From contig NZ_JABCRE010000002.1 of the NCBI RefSeq assembly GCF_012972675.1, positions 1,477,001-1,541,000 on the forward strand: a stretch of 64,000 bases of DNA. The letters run 5' to 3'. Every line of letters begins with the position of its first letter. Within the stretch, counting starts at the first letter, position 1. Shown here in pieces: positions 41,781 through 50,864 of the stretch. This DNA comes from Pontixanthobacter rizhaonensis (GTDB taxonomy: Bacteria; Pseudomonadota; Alphaproteobacteria; Sphingomonadales; Sphingomonadaceae). The notes under the pieces are model-generated. The model did not search any database, was not told the DNA's origin, and saw nothing but the letters and a program-made list of their open reading frames with translations. Position numbers and translations under genes: made by a program.

Positions 41781-42746
41781 TCAAATTCGGACAAGCGAAG
41801 CGCCCCAGGTGAACCCGCCACCCATCGCTTCAAACATCACCAGATCACCCTTTTTAATCCGCCCGTCGCGTATGCCTGTGTCAAAGGCCAAGGGAACAGA
41901 CGCTGCCGATGTGTTGGCATGTTGGTCTACTGTGACAATGATTTTGTCCGCCGGTAAACCGAGCTTTCTGGCGGTAGCATCAAGAATCCGGGCATTCGCC
42001 TGATGCGGTACGACCCAATCGATATCATCCGGCGCAACGCCCGCCGCTTCCAAGGTCTCTCGCAGCACACCTGCCAAGTTGACCACGGCATGACGGAACA
42101 CCTCGGGGCCCTTCATCCGCAATTTACCGACGGTTCCCGTGGTTGATGGACCGCCATCGACATAGAGCAACTGATTATGCGCCCCGTCCGCATGAAGTTT
42201 GGTGTCGATCACCCCCGCACCATCCTGCGCGACGTCTTGCGCTTCAAGAACGATTGCACCGGCACCGTCACCAAACAGAACACAGGTGGTGCGGTCTTCC
42301 CAGTCGAGAATGCGGCTGAATGTTTCAGCGCCGATTACCAGCGCGCGCTTCGCCATTCCGGTGCGAACCATGGAATCGGCTGTCGCGAGGGCGTAAAGGA
42401 AACCGGAACAGACCGCCGCAACATCGAAGGCGATGCCCCCATTGCAGCCCAAATTATTCTGCACCACAGTGGCTGTGGCGGGAAATGTTTGATCGGGCGT
42501 GGCCGTTGCCAAGACAATAAGATCAATATCCGCGGCATCGACCCCCGCAGCTTCCAAAGCACGCCCGGCAGCCAATGTCGCCAGCGAAGATGTGGTATCG
42601 CCATCGCCGGCGATATAGCGTTGCCGGATTCCGGTACGCTCGACAATCCACTCGTCGCTGGTATCAACCCGCTGTGCCAATTCTGCGTTGTTTACGGGAA
42701 CGCCAGGAAGCGCCGACCCGCTGCCGAGAATGACAGAACGGATCAC
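41781..42746 (-). CDS. fabH: Beta-ketoacyl-ACP synthase III
   Basis: 321 aa from a GTG at 42746 that overlaps the plsX stop (GTGA). Initiates fatty acid synthesis by condensing acetyl-CoA with malonyl-ACP. Catalytic Cys in [13 protein letters not shown], His in [11 protein letters not shown] and Asn in [14 protein letters not shown] are all present; the C-terminus [17 protein letters not shown] is canonical. Confidence 0.96.
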   Translation of the reverse strand: MIRSVILGSGSALPGVPVNNAELAQRVDTSDEWIVERTGIRQRYIAGDGDTTSSLATLAAGRALEAAGVDAADIDLIVLATATPDQTFPATATVVQNNLGCNGGIAFDVAAVCSGFLYALATADSMVRTGMAKRALVIGAETFSRILDWEDRTTCVLFGDGAGAIVLEAQDVAQDGAGVIDTKLHADGAHNQLLYVDGGPSTTGTVGKLRMKGPEVFRHAVVNLAGVLRETLEAAGVAPDDIDWVVPHQANARILDATARKLGLPADKIIVTVDQHANTSAASVPLAFDTGIRDGRIKKGDLVMFEAMGGGFTWGASLVRI

Positions 42747-43783
42747 TCGGTTGGAGCGCCTTGAGCGCGGCTTTGCAACGCGTTCAGATCCGCCGTAATA
42801 CGGTCTGTCAAATTCGCTTCGAGTAGCTTCGCTGCAACCGTTACGGCATGGGCGACACCGCCGGCTGTGGCACTGCCGTGGCTTTTCACCACCACACCGT
42901 TCAAGCCCAAGAAGACCGCGCCGTTGTGGTTATTGGGGTCCAAGTGATGCTTCAGCAATTCCGTAGCAGGGCGGGAAACCAAAAAGCCCACTTTGGACCG
43001 GATGGAGCTGGTGAATGCCGCCCGTAACAAATCGGTGACGAACCGCGCCGTGCCTTCAATCGCCTTCAAGGCAATATTGCCGGAGAACCCATCGGTTACA
43101 ACGACATCGACTTCACCGCGATTGATTTTGTCCGATTCGACGTAGCCGTCAAAATCCATGTCGAGGCCAGTGGCCTCTTGCAGTTCCGCCGCTGCATCGC
43201 GCAAGCGGTCGAAACCCTTAATCTCTTCCGTACCGATATTAAGCAGCCGCACGCGCGGCTTACGGCCCAGAATGATCCGGGAATAGGCGGCACCCATAAT
43301 GGCAAATTGGACCAAATTGCGGGCGTCAGCCTCTGTATTGGCGCCCAGATCAAGCATGATGACATCATCATCTTCGAGTGTGGGCATAACTGCTGCCAGC
43401 GCGGGCCGGTCAATTCCCGGCATCGTCCGCAGCGCAAGCTTGCTCATCGCCATAAGTGCGCCGGTATTTCCAGCGCTGACGGCGGCACCGGCATTGCCTT
43501 GCTTCACCGCATTGACCGCAAGGCCCATCGACGTTGTCTTGGCACGCCGCAACGCCTGTGTCGGGATTTCATCCCCGCCAACCACATCATCGCAATGCAG
43601 AATTTCCGAGGTACCTCTTAAATTGGGGTGCTCGGCCAGGGCGGCTTGGATGCGTGTTTCGTCCCCGACCAGCAGGAACTGGAACTGATCATGACGGCGA
43701 CGCGCTTCGGCGGCGCCTTCAATCATTACGCGCACGCCTTCATCGCCGCCCATCGCATCAATTGCGATACGCGGTGTGGTCAT
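42743..43783 (-). CDS. plsX: Phosphate acyltransferase PlsX
   Basis: 346 aa. Converts acyl-ACP to acyl-phosphate for glycerolipid synthesis. Typical features: [59 protein letters not shown] and [17 protein letters not shown]. Translationally coupled to fabH and 24 bp after rpmF. Confidence 0.96.
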   Translation of the reverse strand: MTTPRIAIDAMGGDEGVRVMIEGAAEARRRHDQFQFLLVGDETRIQAALAEHPNLRGTSEILHCDDVVGGDEIPTQALRRAKTTSMGLAVNAVKQGNAGAAVSAGNTGALMAMSKLALRTMPGIDRPALAAVMPTLEDDDVIMLDLGANTEADARNLVQFAIMGAAYSRIILGRKPRVRLLNIGTEEIKGFDRLRDAAAELQEATGLDMDFDGYVESDKINRGEVDVVVTDGFSGNIALKAIEGTARFVTDLLRAAFTSSIRSKVGFLVSRPATELLKHHLDPNNHNGAVFLGLNGVVVKSHGSATAGGVAHAVTVAAKLLEANLTDRITADLNALQSRAQGAPTE

Positions 43784-43807
43784 GAGCGTATTCTCCGGGG
43801 GACGGTC

Positions 43808-43987
43808 TTAAAGACCGACAGCGATGATTTCGCGACCGTTATAGTGACCGCATGCATTACACATGTTGTGCGGGCGCTTCAGTTCACCACAGTTGGAGCA
43901 TTCGTGGAATGCCTCAGGCTTCAGTGAGTCGTGTGAACGACGGATTCCGCGACGGTGCGGCGATACTTTTCTCTTAGGGACAGCCAT
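43808..43987 (-). CDS. rpmF: 50S ribosomal protein L32
   Basis: 59 aa, found by reading the reverse strand: [20 protein letters not shown], then the zinc-ribbon segment [18 protein letters not shown], ending GREIIAVGL and TAA. Two CXXC pairs make it the zinc-containing form. Start ATG at 43987. First gene of the rpmF-plsX-fabH-ihfA-merR cluster; ribosome and lipid synthesis genes are linked this way in many bacteria. Confidence 0.96.
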   Translation of the reverse strand: MAVPKRKVSPHRRGIRRSHDSLKPEAFHECSNCGELKRPHNMCNACGHYNGREIIAVGL

Positions 43988-44188
43988 AGCGGCACCTGTT
44001 CCTTAAATAATACGGTCTGTTGTAATGGTCGCTCTAGGCGAAGGCTTCGAACCGCACAAGAGCGCAGAATCGGGCCTCAACCATCACGGCAAGCCGCGCT
44101 ACATAACCAAAAATTCGATCGTTGCAAGCTTTGCGATGACAGCTTAGGCGATGCAACGCGACAAAATAGCAACCTTTGGGGGGACAAT

Positions 44189-44581
44189 ATGATTTTACCA
44201 GTAACACTCTGCACAGCAGCCGCCGCAGCGATCTTGGCAATTTGGCTGATGATCCGGGTCGGTCAGGTGCGTTCTTCAGAAAACGTCAGCGTTGGTGACG
44301 GCGGTAATGAAAAAGTCATTCGCCGGATGCGTGCCCATGCCAATTTTGTGGAAACCATGCCCTTTGCGCTGGCGCTCATTGCAGCAATTGAACTGGCCGG
44401 GAAAGGCAGCACATGGTTGCCATATGTAGCCGGGCTGTTTGTGCTGGGCCGCATCGCCCATGCTTTCGGGATGGATGATGGCGCCTTTCCTAAGGGGCGC
44501 TTGATCGGCACCCTTATTACTATGCTCGTGTTCCTCGGCCTTGCTGTGGTTGCCGTTCTGGCCGCCACTGGCGTTATGTAA
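44189..44581 (+). CDS. MAPEG family membrane protein
   Basis: 130 aa from the ATG at 44189 with GGGGGGA seven bases upstream. Four hydrophobic helices and MAPEG markers: VIRRMRAHANFVETMPFALA after the first helix and VLGRIAHAFGMDD later. Members are glutathione-dependent membrane enzymes in eukaryotes; the bacterial role is unclear. Divergent from rpmF, 201 bp upstream. That gap contains no other gene that I can support. Confidence 0.88.
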   Translation: MILPVTLCTAAAAAILAIWLMIRVGQVRSSENVSVGDGGNEKVIRRMRAHANFVETMPFALALIAAIELAGKGSTWLPYVAGLFVLGRIAHAFGMDDGAFPKGRLIGTLITMLVFLGLAVVAVLAATGVM

Positions 44582-44587
44582 GGATGA

Positions 44588-45256
44588 TCAGCTGAGGGCG
44601 TAATCGCTGACGAATTGGTTCGTCTTACGCTCCTGGCCAAATGTGCTGGTGGGGCCGTGACCGGGAATAAAGGTCACGTCCCCACCCAATGGCCATAATT
44701 TCTGGGTGATAGCGTCGATCAAATCCTGATGGTTACCCATCGGAAAGTCAGTTCGGCCAATCGATCCTTGGAACAATACATCACCCACAATCGCAAACCG
44801 GCTGGGTTCATGAAAGAAGATTACATGGCCCGGCGTGTGCCCCGGGCAATGGATAACATCGAGAGTGAGCTCTCCGACCGTAACGGTATCCCCATCATCC
44901 AGCCAACGATCCGGCTCGAACACTTCACCACGAATGCCGTATTTTTTGCCGTCTTCGTCTAACCGCGAAATCCAGAACCGGTCACCTTCATGCGGGCCTT
45001 CGATCTTTAAGCCCAGTTCTTTGGCTAATATCCCGCTTTCCCCGCAATGGTCGATGTGACCATGCGTGATCAGGATTTTCTCAAGCTCAACACCGGCCTT
45101 TTTTACTCCGGCCTTGAGCTTATCCAGATCGCCGCCGGGATCAATCAGCGCGCCCTTCATTGTCTTGGTACACCAGATCAGGCTGCAATTCTGTTGCAGC
45201 GGGGTTACCGGCATAATCGCGGCACGCATCGGAGGGCTTTTTGTCGCTTCGGTCAT
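44588..45256 (-). CDS. MBL-fold metallo-hydrolase (glyoxalase II-like, YcbL type)
   Basis: 222 aa. Binuclear metal motif THGHIDH in ILITHGHIDHCGESGILAKE, second-shell HCPGHTPGH, and FIPGHGPTSTFGQERKTN with the distal His; DVLFQGSIGRTDFP supplies the bridging Asp region. This pattern is shared by single-domain glyoxalase II-type hydrolases. Likely hydrolyses a thioester such as S-lactoylglutathione; not certain. Downstream of the S24 repressor by 39 bp on the same strand order. Confidence 0.9.
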   Translation of the reverse strand: MTEATKSPPMRAAIMPVTPLQQNCSLIWCTKTMKGALIDPGGDLDKLKAGVKKAGVELEKILITHGHIDHCGESGILAKELGLKIEGPHEGDRFWISRLDEDGKKYGIRGEVFEPDRWLDDGDTVTVGELTLDVIHCPGHTPGHVIFFHEPSRFAIVGDVLFQGSIGRTDFPMGNHQDLIDAITQKLWPLGGDVTFIPGHGPTSTFGQERKTNQFVSDYALS

Positions 45257-45295
45257 GCCTACCTTTTGGTGCCTAAGCCGGGTGATTGCAACTGC

Positions 45296-45946
45296 TCACA
45301 ACCGCCCGCTTTTCCATACAACACGGCCGATGATCTCAACCTCATTCATATCGACGTCGATTGGCGGGTAAGCGAGGTTCTGGCTCAGCAAAGACAAACG
45401 CCCCCCACCTTGCGATGCGACGCGTTTGACCAACAAAGTATCCTCAAGCCGAACGACATGGATGCCATCGCGAAATGGCTGGGTGCGCCGATCCACCAGC
45501 ACTTCATCCCCCGCCCGCAGAAGCGGCTCCATCGAATCGCCTTCGACGGTGATCGCAGAAAGCTCGCCGCCCTCTAAACCCTGTTCGCGCAGCCATCTCT
45601 TAGAGAACCGGAAATTATCAAACGGCAGCTCATCACCAATCGCAGACCCCGGGCCTGCAGACGCGCTTACGGGCAAACGCGGCACATCAACCCAACCACC
45701 CTCCAAAGGTAAGCGTGACGACGAATTGTAGGATTTTTCCTCTGGTCCGCCCAGTTCCGATTCGGGCACTTGAAAAAAGTCCGCCAGCATTCTGCGATCC
45801 CGTTCTTCCAACCTCTTGGGGCTACCCTTACGGATAAACTGCTGCAAATATGTAGTATTTCTCCCAATCATTTCCGATAATCGAGCCAAAGAGCTACCCT
45901 TCTGTCGGGTAAGTTCCAGTAAGCGTTCGCGTGCATTCGACATCAT
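45296..45946 (-). CDS. S24/LexA-type repressor (HTH plus latent serine peptidase)
   Basis: 216 aa; two ATGs at 45946 and 45943, with GAGGG upstream. Short N-terminal HTH (SLARLSEMIGRNTTYLQQFI, then KRLEERDRRMLADFFQVPES), a linker with a possible Ala-Gly cleavage site (SASAGPG), and the S24 peptidase domain: catalytic Ser in VEGDSMEPLLRAGDEVLVD and Lys in LLVKRVASQGG. Such proteins are phage-CI-like or stress-responsive repressors that self-cleave or use the S24 fold only for dimerisation. Its promoter overlaps repeated operators (45964-46006), so autoregulation is likely. Confidence 0.88.
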   Translation of the reverse strand: MMSNARERLLELTRQKGSSLARLSEMIGRNTTYLQQFIRKGSPKRLEERDRRMLADFFQVPESELGGPEEKSYNSSSRLPLEGGWVDVPRLPVSASAGPGSAIGDELPFDNFRFSKRWLREQGLEGGELSAITVEGDSMEPLLRAGDEVLVDRRTQPFRDGIHVVRLEDTLLVKRVASQGGGRLSLLSQNLAYPPIDVDMNEVEIIGRVVWKSGRL

Positions 45947-45963
45947 TGACCCTCATCATCAAC

Positions 45964-46006
45964 ATTTTTCCTATCTACACGATGTATTTTTCCTAGACAA
46001 GTAGGA
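45964..46006 (-). promoter_or_regulatory. Promoter and repeated operators of the S24 repressor gene
   Basis: On the minus strand, TTGTCT (45995-46000) and TAGATA (45972-45977) are separated by exactly 17 bp and fit a sigma-70-type promoter for the repressor. The decamer ATTTTTCCTA (plus strand) occurs at 45964-45973 and again at 45986-45995, 22 bp apart (two helical turns), one beside each promoter element. The second is also half of a dyad TCCTA-N6-TAGGA (45991-46006). This is a layout expected for autorepression. Binding is inferred. Confidence 0.6.
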
Positions 46007-46050
46007 TTTCACGCGCGACGACTCGGGATGTCGGGCGAATCAGAGCACCC

Positions 46051-46065
46051 GGCAGTCGCACTGCC
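46051..46065. promoter_or_regulatory. Small hairpin in the leader of the 46087 gene
   Basis: GGCAG-TCGCA-CTGCC, a five-bp GC-rich stem ending 21 bp before the ATG and close to its ribosome binding site. Possible leader hairpin. Confidence 0.3.
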
Positions 46066-46086
46066 CTTCACATGTAGAGGATCATT

Positions 46087-46275
46087 ATGTTGATACGTTC
46101 TATTGAGAAATTTCTCCGTCAAACTGGTATGCCAGCCACCAAATTCGGCCGACTGGCGACACATGATCCGCGCTTCGTTCTCGATTTGCGCAATGGCCGC
46201 ATCCCCAGACAGGGGACCGAAGAAAAGGTGACAAGTTTCATGCTAGGGTATGAGGGGTCGGCCAATGTCGGCTGA
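46087..46275 (+). CDS. Small hypothetical protein, possible DNA-binding (62 aa)
   Basis: 62 aa, ATG at 46087 with AGAGGA upstream. Sequence is helical and basic (MLIRSIEKFLRQTGMPATKF, GRLATHDPRFVLDLRNGRIP, EEKVTSFMLGY); the middle resembles a compact HTH in which ATKFGRLA and the following basic turn could contact DNA. No family assigned with certainty; small proteins of this type are common in sphingomonads as I recall them. It is divergent from the S24 repressor, the position of a Cro-like partner. It overlaps the next gene by 11 bp. Confidence 0.65.
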   Translation: MLIRSIEKFLRQTGMPATKFGRLATHDPRFVLDLRNGRIPRQGTEEKVTSFMLGYEGSANVG

Positions 46276-46624
46276 CCCCATCACACGCTTTCCGCCAGCC
46301 CGCAAAGCCCGCAGGGGTCCTCGCGATCATTTACGCACTGCCTTGCTGGATATGGCAGTGGGACACGGGATAATCACTGATCATAAAGAACAATCCTGGG
46401 CCAGCATCACTTTCACCGGGACCCGCCATCACTTGAGCATTGTCTTTGACGGCGCAAACGCTGTGGAAGCAGGCGAAAGCATGGTCGCAGCCTTGCCTGA
46501 GCACGAGTTTACGATACCGGGCCAACTAGTGGCAGATGCAACAGTAAGTGCGGCGGAAAGCACCTTGCTGCCCCATCCCAAACTGACGGTTGAATGTGAG
46601 CTATTGCTGCTTGTCGACAGCTAG
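46265..46624 (+). CDS. Hypothetical protein (119 aa)
   Basis: 119 aa from the ATG at 46265 (MSADPITRFPPARKARRGPR), overlapping the previous stop by 11 bp, so translation is probably coupled. After a basic N-terminus comes an alpha/beta stretch (SWASITFTGTRHHLSIVFDG, ESMVAALPEHEFTIPG) and a hydrophobic end (LTVECELLLLVDS). No signal peptide or membrane helix. Family not recognised; context suggests it belongs to the S24 switch locus. Confidence 0.65.
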   Translation: MSADPITRFPPARKARRGPRDHLRTALLDMAVGHGIITDHKEQSWASITFTGTRHHLSIVFDGANAVEAGESMVAALPEHEFTIPGQLVADATVSAAESTLLPHPKLTVECELLLLVDS

Positions 46625-46636
46625 GCGCAGATACGC

Positions 46637-48079
46637 CTAACCGGCATTTTCCCTGCGGATGATCAGATTGCGGATTTCGGACATGTCCTCCATCGCGAAG
46701 CGGATGCCTTCGCGGCCCAATCCAGAATCTTTCACCCCGCCATAGGGCATATTGTCGACCCGGTAAGATGCCACATCATTGACCACCACACCGCCGACAT
46801 CCAGCGTATCCCATGCATCTAGCACCTTATGGATGTCGCGGGTGAAGATGCCGGCTTGTAAGCCGAATTTGGAATCGTTGACCTGCGCCATCGCCTCTTC
46901 AAACGTGCTGAAACGGCTGAGGAGCGCCATCGGTCCGAAGGCCTCTTCACGATTGGCATCGGCTGACGGATCGACATTTTCGAGCAATGTCGCTTGCAGC
47001 ATATTGCCCTCGCATCCGCCACCGCACAGGAGCGTTGCTCCACCGGCAACCGCATCATCAATCCAACCTTTGAGGCGTGTGGCCTCCCCTGTTGAGATCA
47101 TGGGGCCGATGAAAGTATTGCGGTCTTTCGGGTCGCCCGACACCAGCGATTTGGTCTTTTCAACCAGCATCGCTTTGAATGTGTCATAAATATCATCGTG
47201 AATGATAATGCGCTGCACCCCGATGCAGCTTTGCCCGGATTGATAGAACGCACCGAAGATAATCCGCTCCAACGCGTGATCCAGATCAGCGTCTTTATCG
47301 ACGACCACAGCCGCATTACCGCCCAGTTCCAGAATAACCGGCTTCTTGCCCGCTTTGGCTTTCAAATCCCAGCCAACGCCGGGTGAGCCGGTAAAACTCA
47401 GCAGTTTCAAACGTTCGTCCGTGGTGAACAGATCGGCCCCGTCGCGGCTTGCAGGCAGGATCGAAAACGCGCCTTCGGGTAGATCGGTTTCCGCCAGCAC
47501 TTCACCCATGATGATCGCGCCAAGCGGTGTCTTGCTGGCAGGCTTCATCACAAATGGGCACCCCATCGCAATTGCCGGTGCGATTTTATGGGCAGCCAGA
47601 TTCAGTGGGAAGTTGAACGGGCTGATGAAGCTGCATGGGCCGATCGGCACGCGCTTCCACATCCCCATATAACCTTTTGCCCGCGCGGAGATATCAAGCG
47701 GCTGAACTTCGCCGTAATTGCGCACAGCCTCTTCCGCAGCGATTTTGAACGTGTCGATCAGGCGGTCAACCTCACCCTCCGCGTCGTTGATTGGCTTGCC
47801 CGCCTCGACGCACAGTGAATAGGCCAGCTCGTCATAGCGTTCGCGGAACCGTGTGACGCAGTGCTGAAGCACCGCCTGTCTTTCAAAGCTCGCCATTTTG
47901 GCCATCGGTTCAGCCGCACGAACGGCACCGGCAATTGCCTCGTCAATTACATCCGGAGTGGCCAGCGCCGTGCGAAATGCCACTTCGCCCGTAAACTTGT
48001 CTGTGACTTCCAAATCAGTGTTTGGCAGTACTGCCTTGTTATTGAGATAGAGCGGGTAAGTATCTTTGAGTTTGACCAT
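46637..48079 (-). CDS. NAD(P)-dependent aldehyde dehydrogenase
   Basis: 480-aa ALDH-superfamily protein. Cofactor-site FNFPLNLAAHKIAPAIAMGC region, general-base Glu in VILELGGNAAVVV, catalytic Cys in QSGQSCIGVQRIIIHDD, and the terminal PYGGVKDSGLGREGIRFAME. The subgroup resembles the GapN/phosphonoacetaldehyde/lactaldehyde dehydrogenases rather than betaine aldehyde dehydrogenases. Translated 24 bp after the ThDP enzyme gene, so it likely oxidises the aldehyde that enzyme makes or consumes. Substrate not determinable. Confidence 0.9.
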   Translation of the reverse strand: MVKLKDTYPLYLNNKAVLPNTDLEVTDKFTGEVAFRTALATPDVIDEAIAGAVRAAEPMAKMASFERQAVLQHCVTRFRERYDELAYSLCVEAGKPINDAEGEVDRLIDTFKIAAEEAVRNYGEVQPLDISARAKGYMGMWKRVPIGPCSFISPFNFPLNLAAHKIAPAIAMGCPFVMKPASKTPLGAIIMGEVLAETDLPEGAFSILPASRDGADLFTTDERLKLLSFTGSPGVGWDLKAKAGKKPVILELGGNAAVVVDKDADLDHALERIIFGAFYQSGQSCIGVQRIIIHDDIYDTFKAMLVEKTKSLVSGDPKDRNTFIGPMISTGEATRLKGWIDDAVAGGATLLCGGGCEGNMLQATLLENVDPSADANREEAFGPMALLSRFSTFEEAMAQVNDSKFGLQAGIFTRDIHKVLDAWDTLDVGGVVVNDVASYRVDNMPYGGVKDSGLGREGIRFAMEDMSEIRNLIIRRENAG

Positions 48080-48103
48080 CGGGTCCTCCTTAAATGGGCA
48101 ACC

Positions 48104-49762
48104 TCACAACTTCGCTGAAAGTTCCTTGATATCGTGGTTTAGGATCTGATCGTTCTCTGTGTAATCCACTGGACAATCGATCAAATGGACCCCTGGCGTA
48201 TCGCGGCAATGCGTCAGCACTTCTGTCAAATGCGCACTGCTTTCCACGCGGTGCCCTTTGGCGCCATAGCTTTCCGCATATTGAACGAAGTCCGGATTGC
48301 CGTAAGTCAGGCCGTAATCTTTAAAGCCCATATTGGCCTGCTTCCACCGGATCATACCGTAAGCATCATCGCGCAGGATCAGCACTGTCAGGTTAAGACC
48401 GAGCCGAACGGCGGTTTCCATCTCCTGACTGTTCATCATGAACCCGCCATCGCCGCAAATCGCCATCACTTTACGTTCCGGATAGAGCATCGCGCTCATC
48501 ATTGCGGATGGCAGCCCAGCCCCCATTGTCGCCAGTGCATTGTCGAGCAGGACGGTATTGGGAAGATAAGCAGTATAATTGCGGGCGAACCAGATCTTAT
48601 AGACGCCATTATCGAGGCAAATGATGCTGTCTTCCGGCAAAGCATCACGCACTTGCTGGACCAGATGAGGAGGAAAGATCGGGAAGCGTGCATCGGCAGC
48701 CAGCGGCGCAGTGTGCGCCAGTTCTGCGGCACGGTATTCCAGCATCTTGCCAAAATCCCACTTGTCCTGCTTGGTAATGCCTTCCTTGATTTGCCAGACA
48801 GCATTGGCGATGTCGCCGATGACTTCGATCTGCGGGAAATAGACAGGATCAACTTCTGCGGTTTTGGTCGATAGATGCAGCACCGTGACACCATCATCAT
48901 GCATGAAGAATGGCGGTTTCTCGATCACATCATGGCCAATATTGACGATGCAATCGGCATCCTCAATCGCACGGTGACAGAAATCGCCTGCCGACAAGGC
49001 CGCACAGCCGAGGAACAGCGGATGCCGTTCATCAATCACGCCTTTGCCCATTTGTGTGGTGACAAAGGGAATTCCGGTTTTTTCAACCAGTTCCAGCAGC
49101 ATCTTGCTGGTCATTTTCCGGTTCGCGCCTGCACCAATAACCAGCACAGGTTTCTCGGCTTTCTCAATCGCATCAATCGCCTGCTTAACCGCTTTGACTT
49201 CGGCTGACGGACGGCGCGCGATGGAGGGTTTAATCGGCCGGGAATCGCTCATTTCCTCGGCAATGTCTTCCGGGAATTCGATATGCGTCGCGCCCGGTTT
49301 TTCCTCTTCAGCCAAGCGGAAGCATTCGCGCACACGGCTCGGGATATTGTCACCCGCAGCCAATTGCTGCGTGAATTTGGTAATCGGCTCCATCATCGAC
49401 ACCACATCAAGTATCTGGAAGCGGCCCTGTTTTGATTTCTTGATCGGCTTCTGGCCAGTGATCGCCAATGTCGGCATCCCGCCAAGCTGCGAATAGGCAA
49501 CCGCGGTTACCATATTCGTTGCCCCCGGCCCGAGTGTGGCCAGAAAGACGCCGGTTTTGCCAGTATGCCGGCCATAGGTCGCCGCCATAAAGCCCGCGCC
49601 TTGCTCATGCCGCGTCAGAATGAGTTTGATGTTCGAGCCCGATAGCGATTCCAGAAAATCGAGGTTTTCTTCGCCCGGAACACCGAAGATGTACTCGACA
49701 CCCTCTTCTTCCAGACATTCGATAAACAGATCAGACGCTTTTTGAGTCTTGGTATCAGCCAC
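48104..49762 (-). CDS. Acetolactate synthase-like ThDP enzyme (catabolic AlsS/BudB type)
   Basis: 552 aa from a GTG at 49762 with GAGGGGG upstream. The catalytic Glu is in TRHEQGAGFMAATYGRHTG, followed by FLATLGPGATNMVTAVAY. The ThDP/metal motif is GDGGFMMNSQEMETAVRLGL; its end reads LRDDAYGMI, where AlsS-type enzymes have a ND variant and anabolic enzymes NN. The C-terminus HLIDCPVDYTENDQIL is AlsS-like. No small regulatory subunit is adjacent. Could be a catabolic acetolactate synthase or another 2-oxoacid decarboxylase/carboligase. Paired with an aldehyde dehydrogenase. Confidence 0.88.
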   Translation of the reverse strand: MADTKTQKASDLFIECLEEEGVEYIFGVPGEENLDFLESLSGSNIKLILTRHEQGAGFMAATYGRHTGKTGVFLATLGPGATNMVTAVAYSQLGGMPTLAITGQKPIKKSKQGRFQILDVVSMMEPITKFTQQLAAGDNIPSRVRECFRLAEEEKPGATHIEFPEDIAEEMSDSRPIKPSIARRPSAEVKAVKQAIDAIEKAEKPVLVIGAGANRKMTSKMLLELVEKTGIPFVTTQMGKGVIDERHPLFLGCAALSAGDFCHRAIEDADCIVNIGHDVIEKPPFFMHDDGVTVLHLSTKTAEVDPVYFPQIEVIGDIANAVWQIKEGITKQDKWDFGKMLEYRAAELAHTAPLAADARFPIFPPHLVQQVRDALPEDSIICLDNGVYKIWFARNYTAYLPNTVLLDNALATMGAGLPSAMMSAMLYPERKVMAICGDGGFMMNSQEMETAVRLGLNLTVLILRDDAYGMIRWKQANMGFKDYGLTYGNPDFVQYAESYGAKGHRVESSAHLTEVLTHCRDTPGVHLIDCPVDYTENDQILNHDIKELSAKL

Positions 49763-49821
49763 GCATATTCCCCCTCATGATGCCGATCAGGCATTCTTGA
49801 AACCGTTTGCGCGACCTACGT

Positions 49822-49838
49822 CGAGGCTTCGCGCCTCG
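49822..49838. terminator. Hairpin between the hydroxyacid dehydrogenase and ThDP genes
   Basis: CGAGGC-TTCGC-GCCTCG, a six-bp perfect stem 73 bp downstream of the hydroxyacid dehydrogenase stop on the minus strand. No U-run follows, so it could be a Rho-dependent 3' end or a leader hairpin of the ThDP gene. Confidence 0.35.
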
Positions 49839-49910
49839 TATCAATTATTATCACCTATCAAGCCTTCGCCGGAGAGTCACATAGCGATTGAACAGTCAGG
49901 CGGTTGCGTA

Positions 49911-50864
49911 TCAGTATCCGCGCACCGGATCGAACACAGGGTGTAGCGGCTCTCCGGCGACATAAGCTTGGAGATTTTTGACAAAACGTTCCGCCGACCG
50001 GCGAAACATGGAGGCTTGCGCGCGGCCCGACAGGTGCATCGTGACATGCGCATTATCGAGGGTCCACAAAGGATTGTCAGCCGGGAGAGGTTCCGGCGTG
50101 GTCACATCGAGCAATGCGGAGCCAATAGATTTGGCTTCCAAAGCTGCAATCAAGGCCTCTTGATCCACCACCGTCCCGCGCGCCACATTTACCAATATGG
50201 CGCTGTCCTTCATCGCGGCCAATTCATCCGCCCCGATCATACCGTCGGTCTCATCGGTTGCTGGCACTGCCAGGATCACCCAGTCAAATTCGCCCAATTG
50301 ATCGCGCCACTCATCCGGACCCAAGGCGCCATCCGCTGCGGAACGGCGCACAGGCACCACATCGACACCAAAAGCTTCGAGCCGCGGCTTCACTTGCTGG
50401 CCTATCGCACCATAGCCGAGCAAGAGCGCGCGGGTTCCGACAAGTTCCAGCTTGCCCGGCGAATCCATCAGCCACTCATGCTTTTCCTGCGCGCGCACGA
50501 CAGTGCGGTAATCCTTTGCGATGTTGAGCATGCCCATCACCACATATTCCGCGATGGCAACCGCATTTATACCCGCGCCATTGGTGATCCGCGTGCCGCG
50601 CTGGTGCAGCAGATCAAGCGGCAGAAAATCAAGCCCCGCATAGATCGAATTGAACCATTTCATATTCTCTGCGAGCCGAACTGCTTCGGCCATTGGTTCT
50701 TTATCGTCGAGATCAAACCAGCCAATCTCCGCCTCTGGAGCAAGCGCATGCAGCTCCTCAACCGAAGTAAAGAAATGCGCATCGATAGAGGGCGGCAAAT
50801 GCGGTTCCAGCATCGGGCGGATCAGGGCGCTGAGTACAGCTTTGGTCACAGTTTCCACTCCCAT
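49911..50864 (-). CDS. D-2-hydroxyacid dehydrogenase
   Basis: 317 aa; the ATG at 50864 lies inside the last codons of cysS (19-bp overlap), with a GTG at 50849 as alternative. NAD-binding GXGXXG in LLGYGAIGQQVKPRLEAFG, catalytic Arg in VNVARGTVVDQEALIAAL, Glu in DVTTPEPLPADNPLW and His in VTMHLSGRAQ. The family reduces 2-oxoacids with NADH. Substrate unknown; in one probable transcript with cysS. Confidence 0.9.
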   Translation of the reverse strand: MGVETVTKAVLSALIRPMLEPHLPPSIDAHFFTSVEELHALAPEAEIGWFDLDDKEPMAEAVRLAENMKWFNSIYAGLDFLPLDLLHQRGTRITNGAGINAVAIAEYVVMGMLNIAKDYRTVVRAQEKHEWLMDSPGKLELVGTRALLLGYGAIGQQVKPRLEAFGVDVVPVRRSAADGALGPDEWRDQLGEFDWVILAVPATDETDGMIGADELAAMKDSAILVNVARGTVVDQEALIAALEAKSIGSALLDVTTPEPLPADNPLWTLDNAHVTMHLSGRAQASMFRRSAERFVKNLQAYVAGEPLHPVFDPVRGY

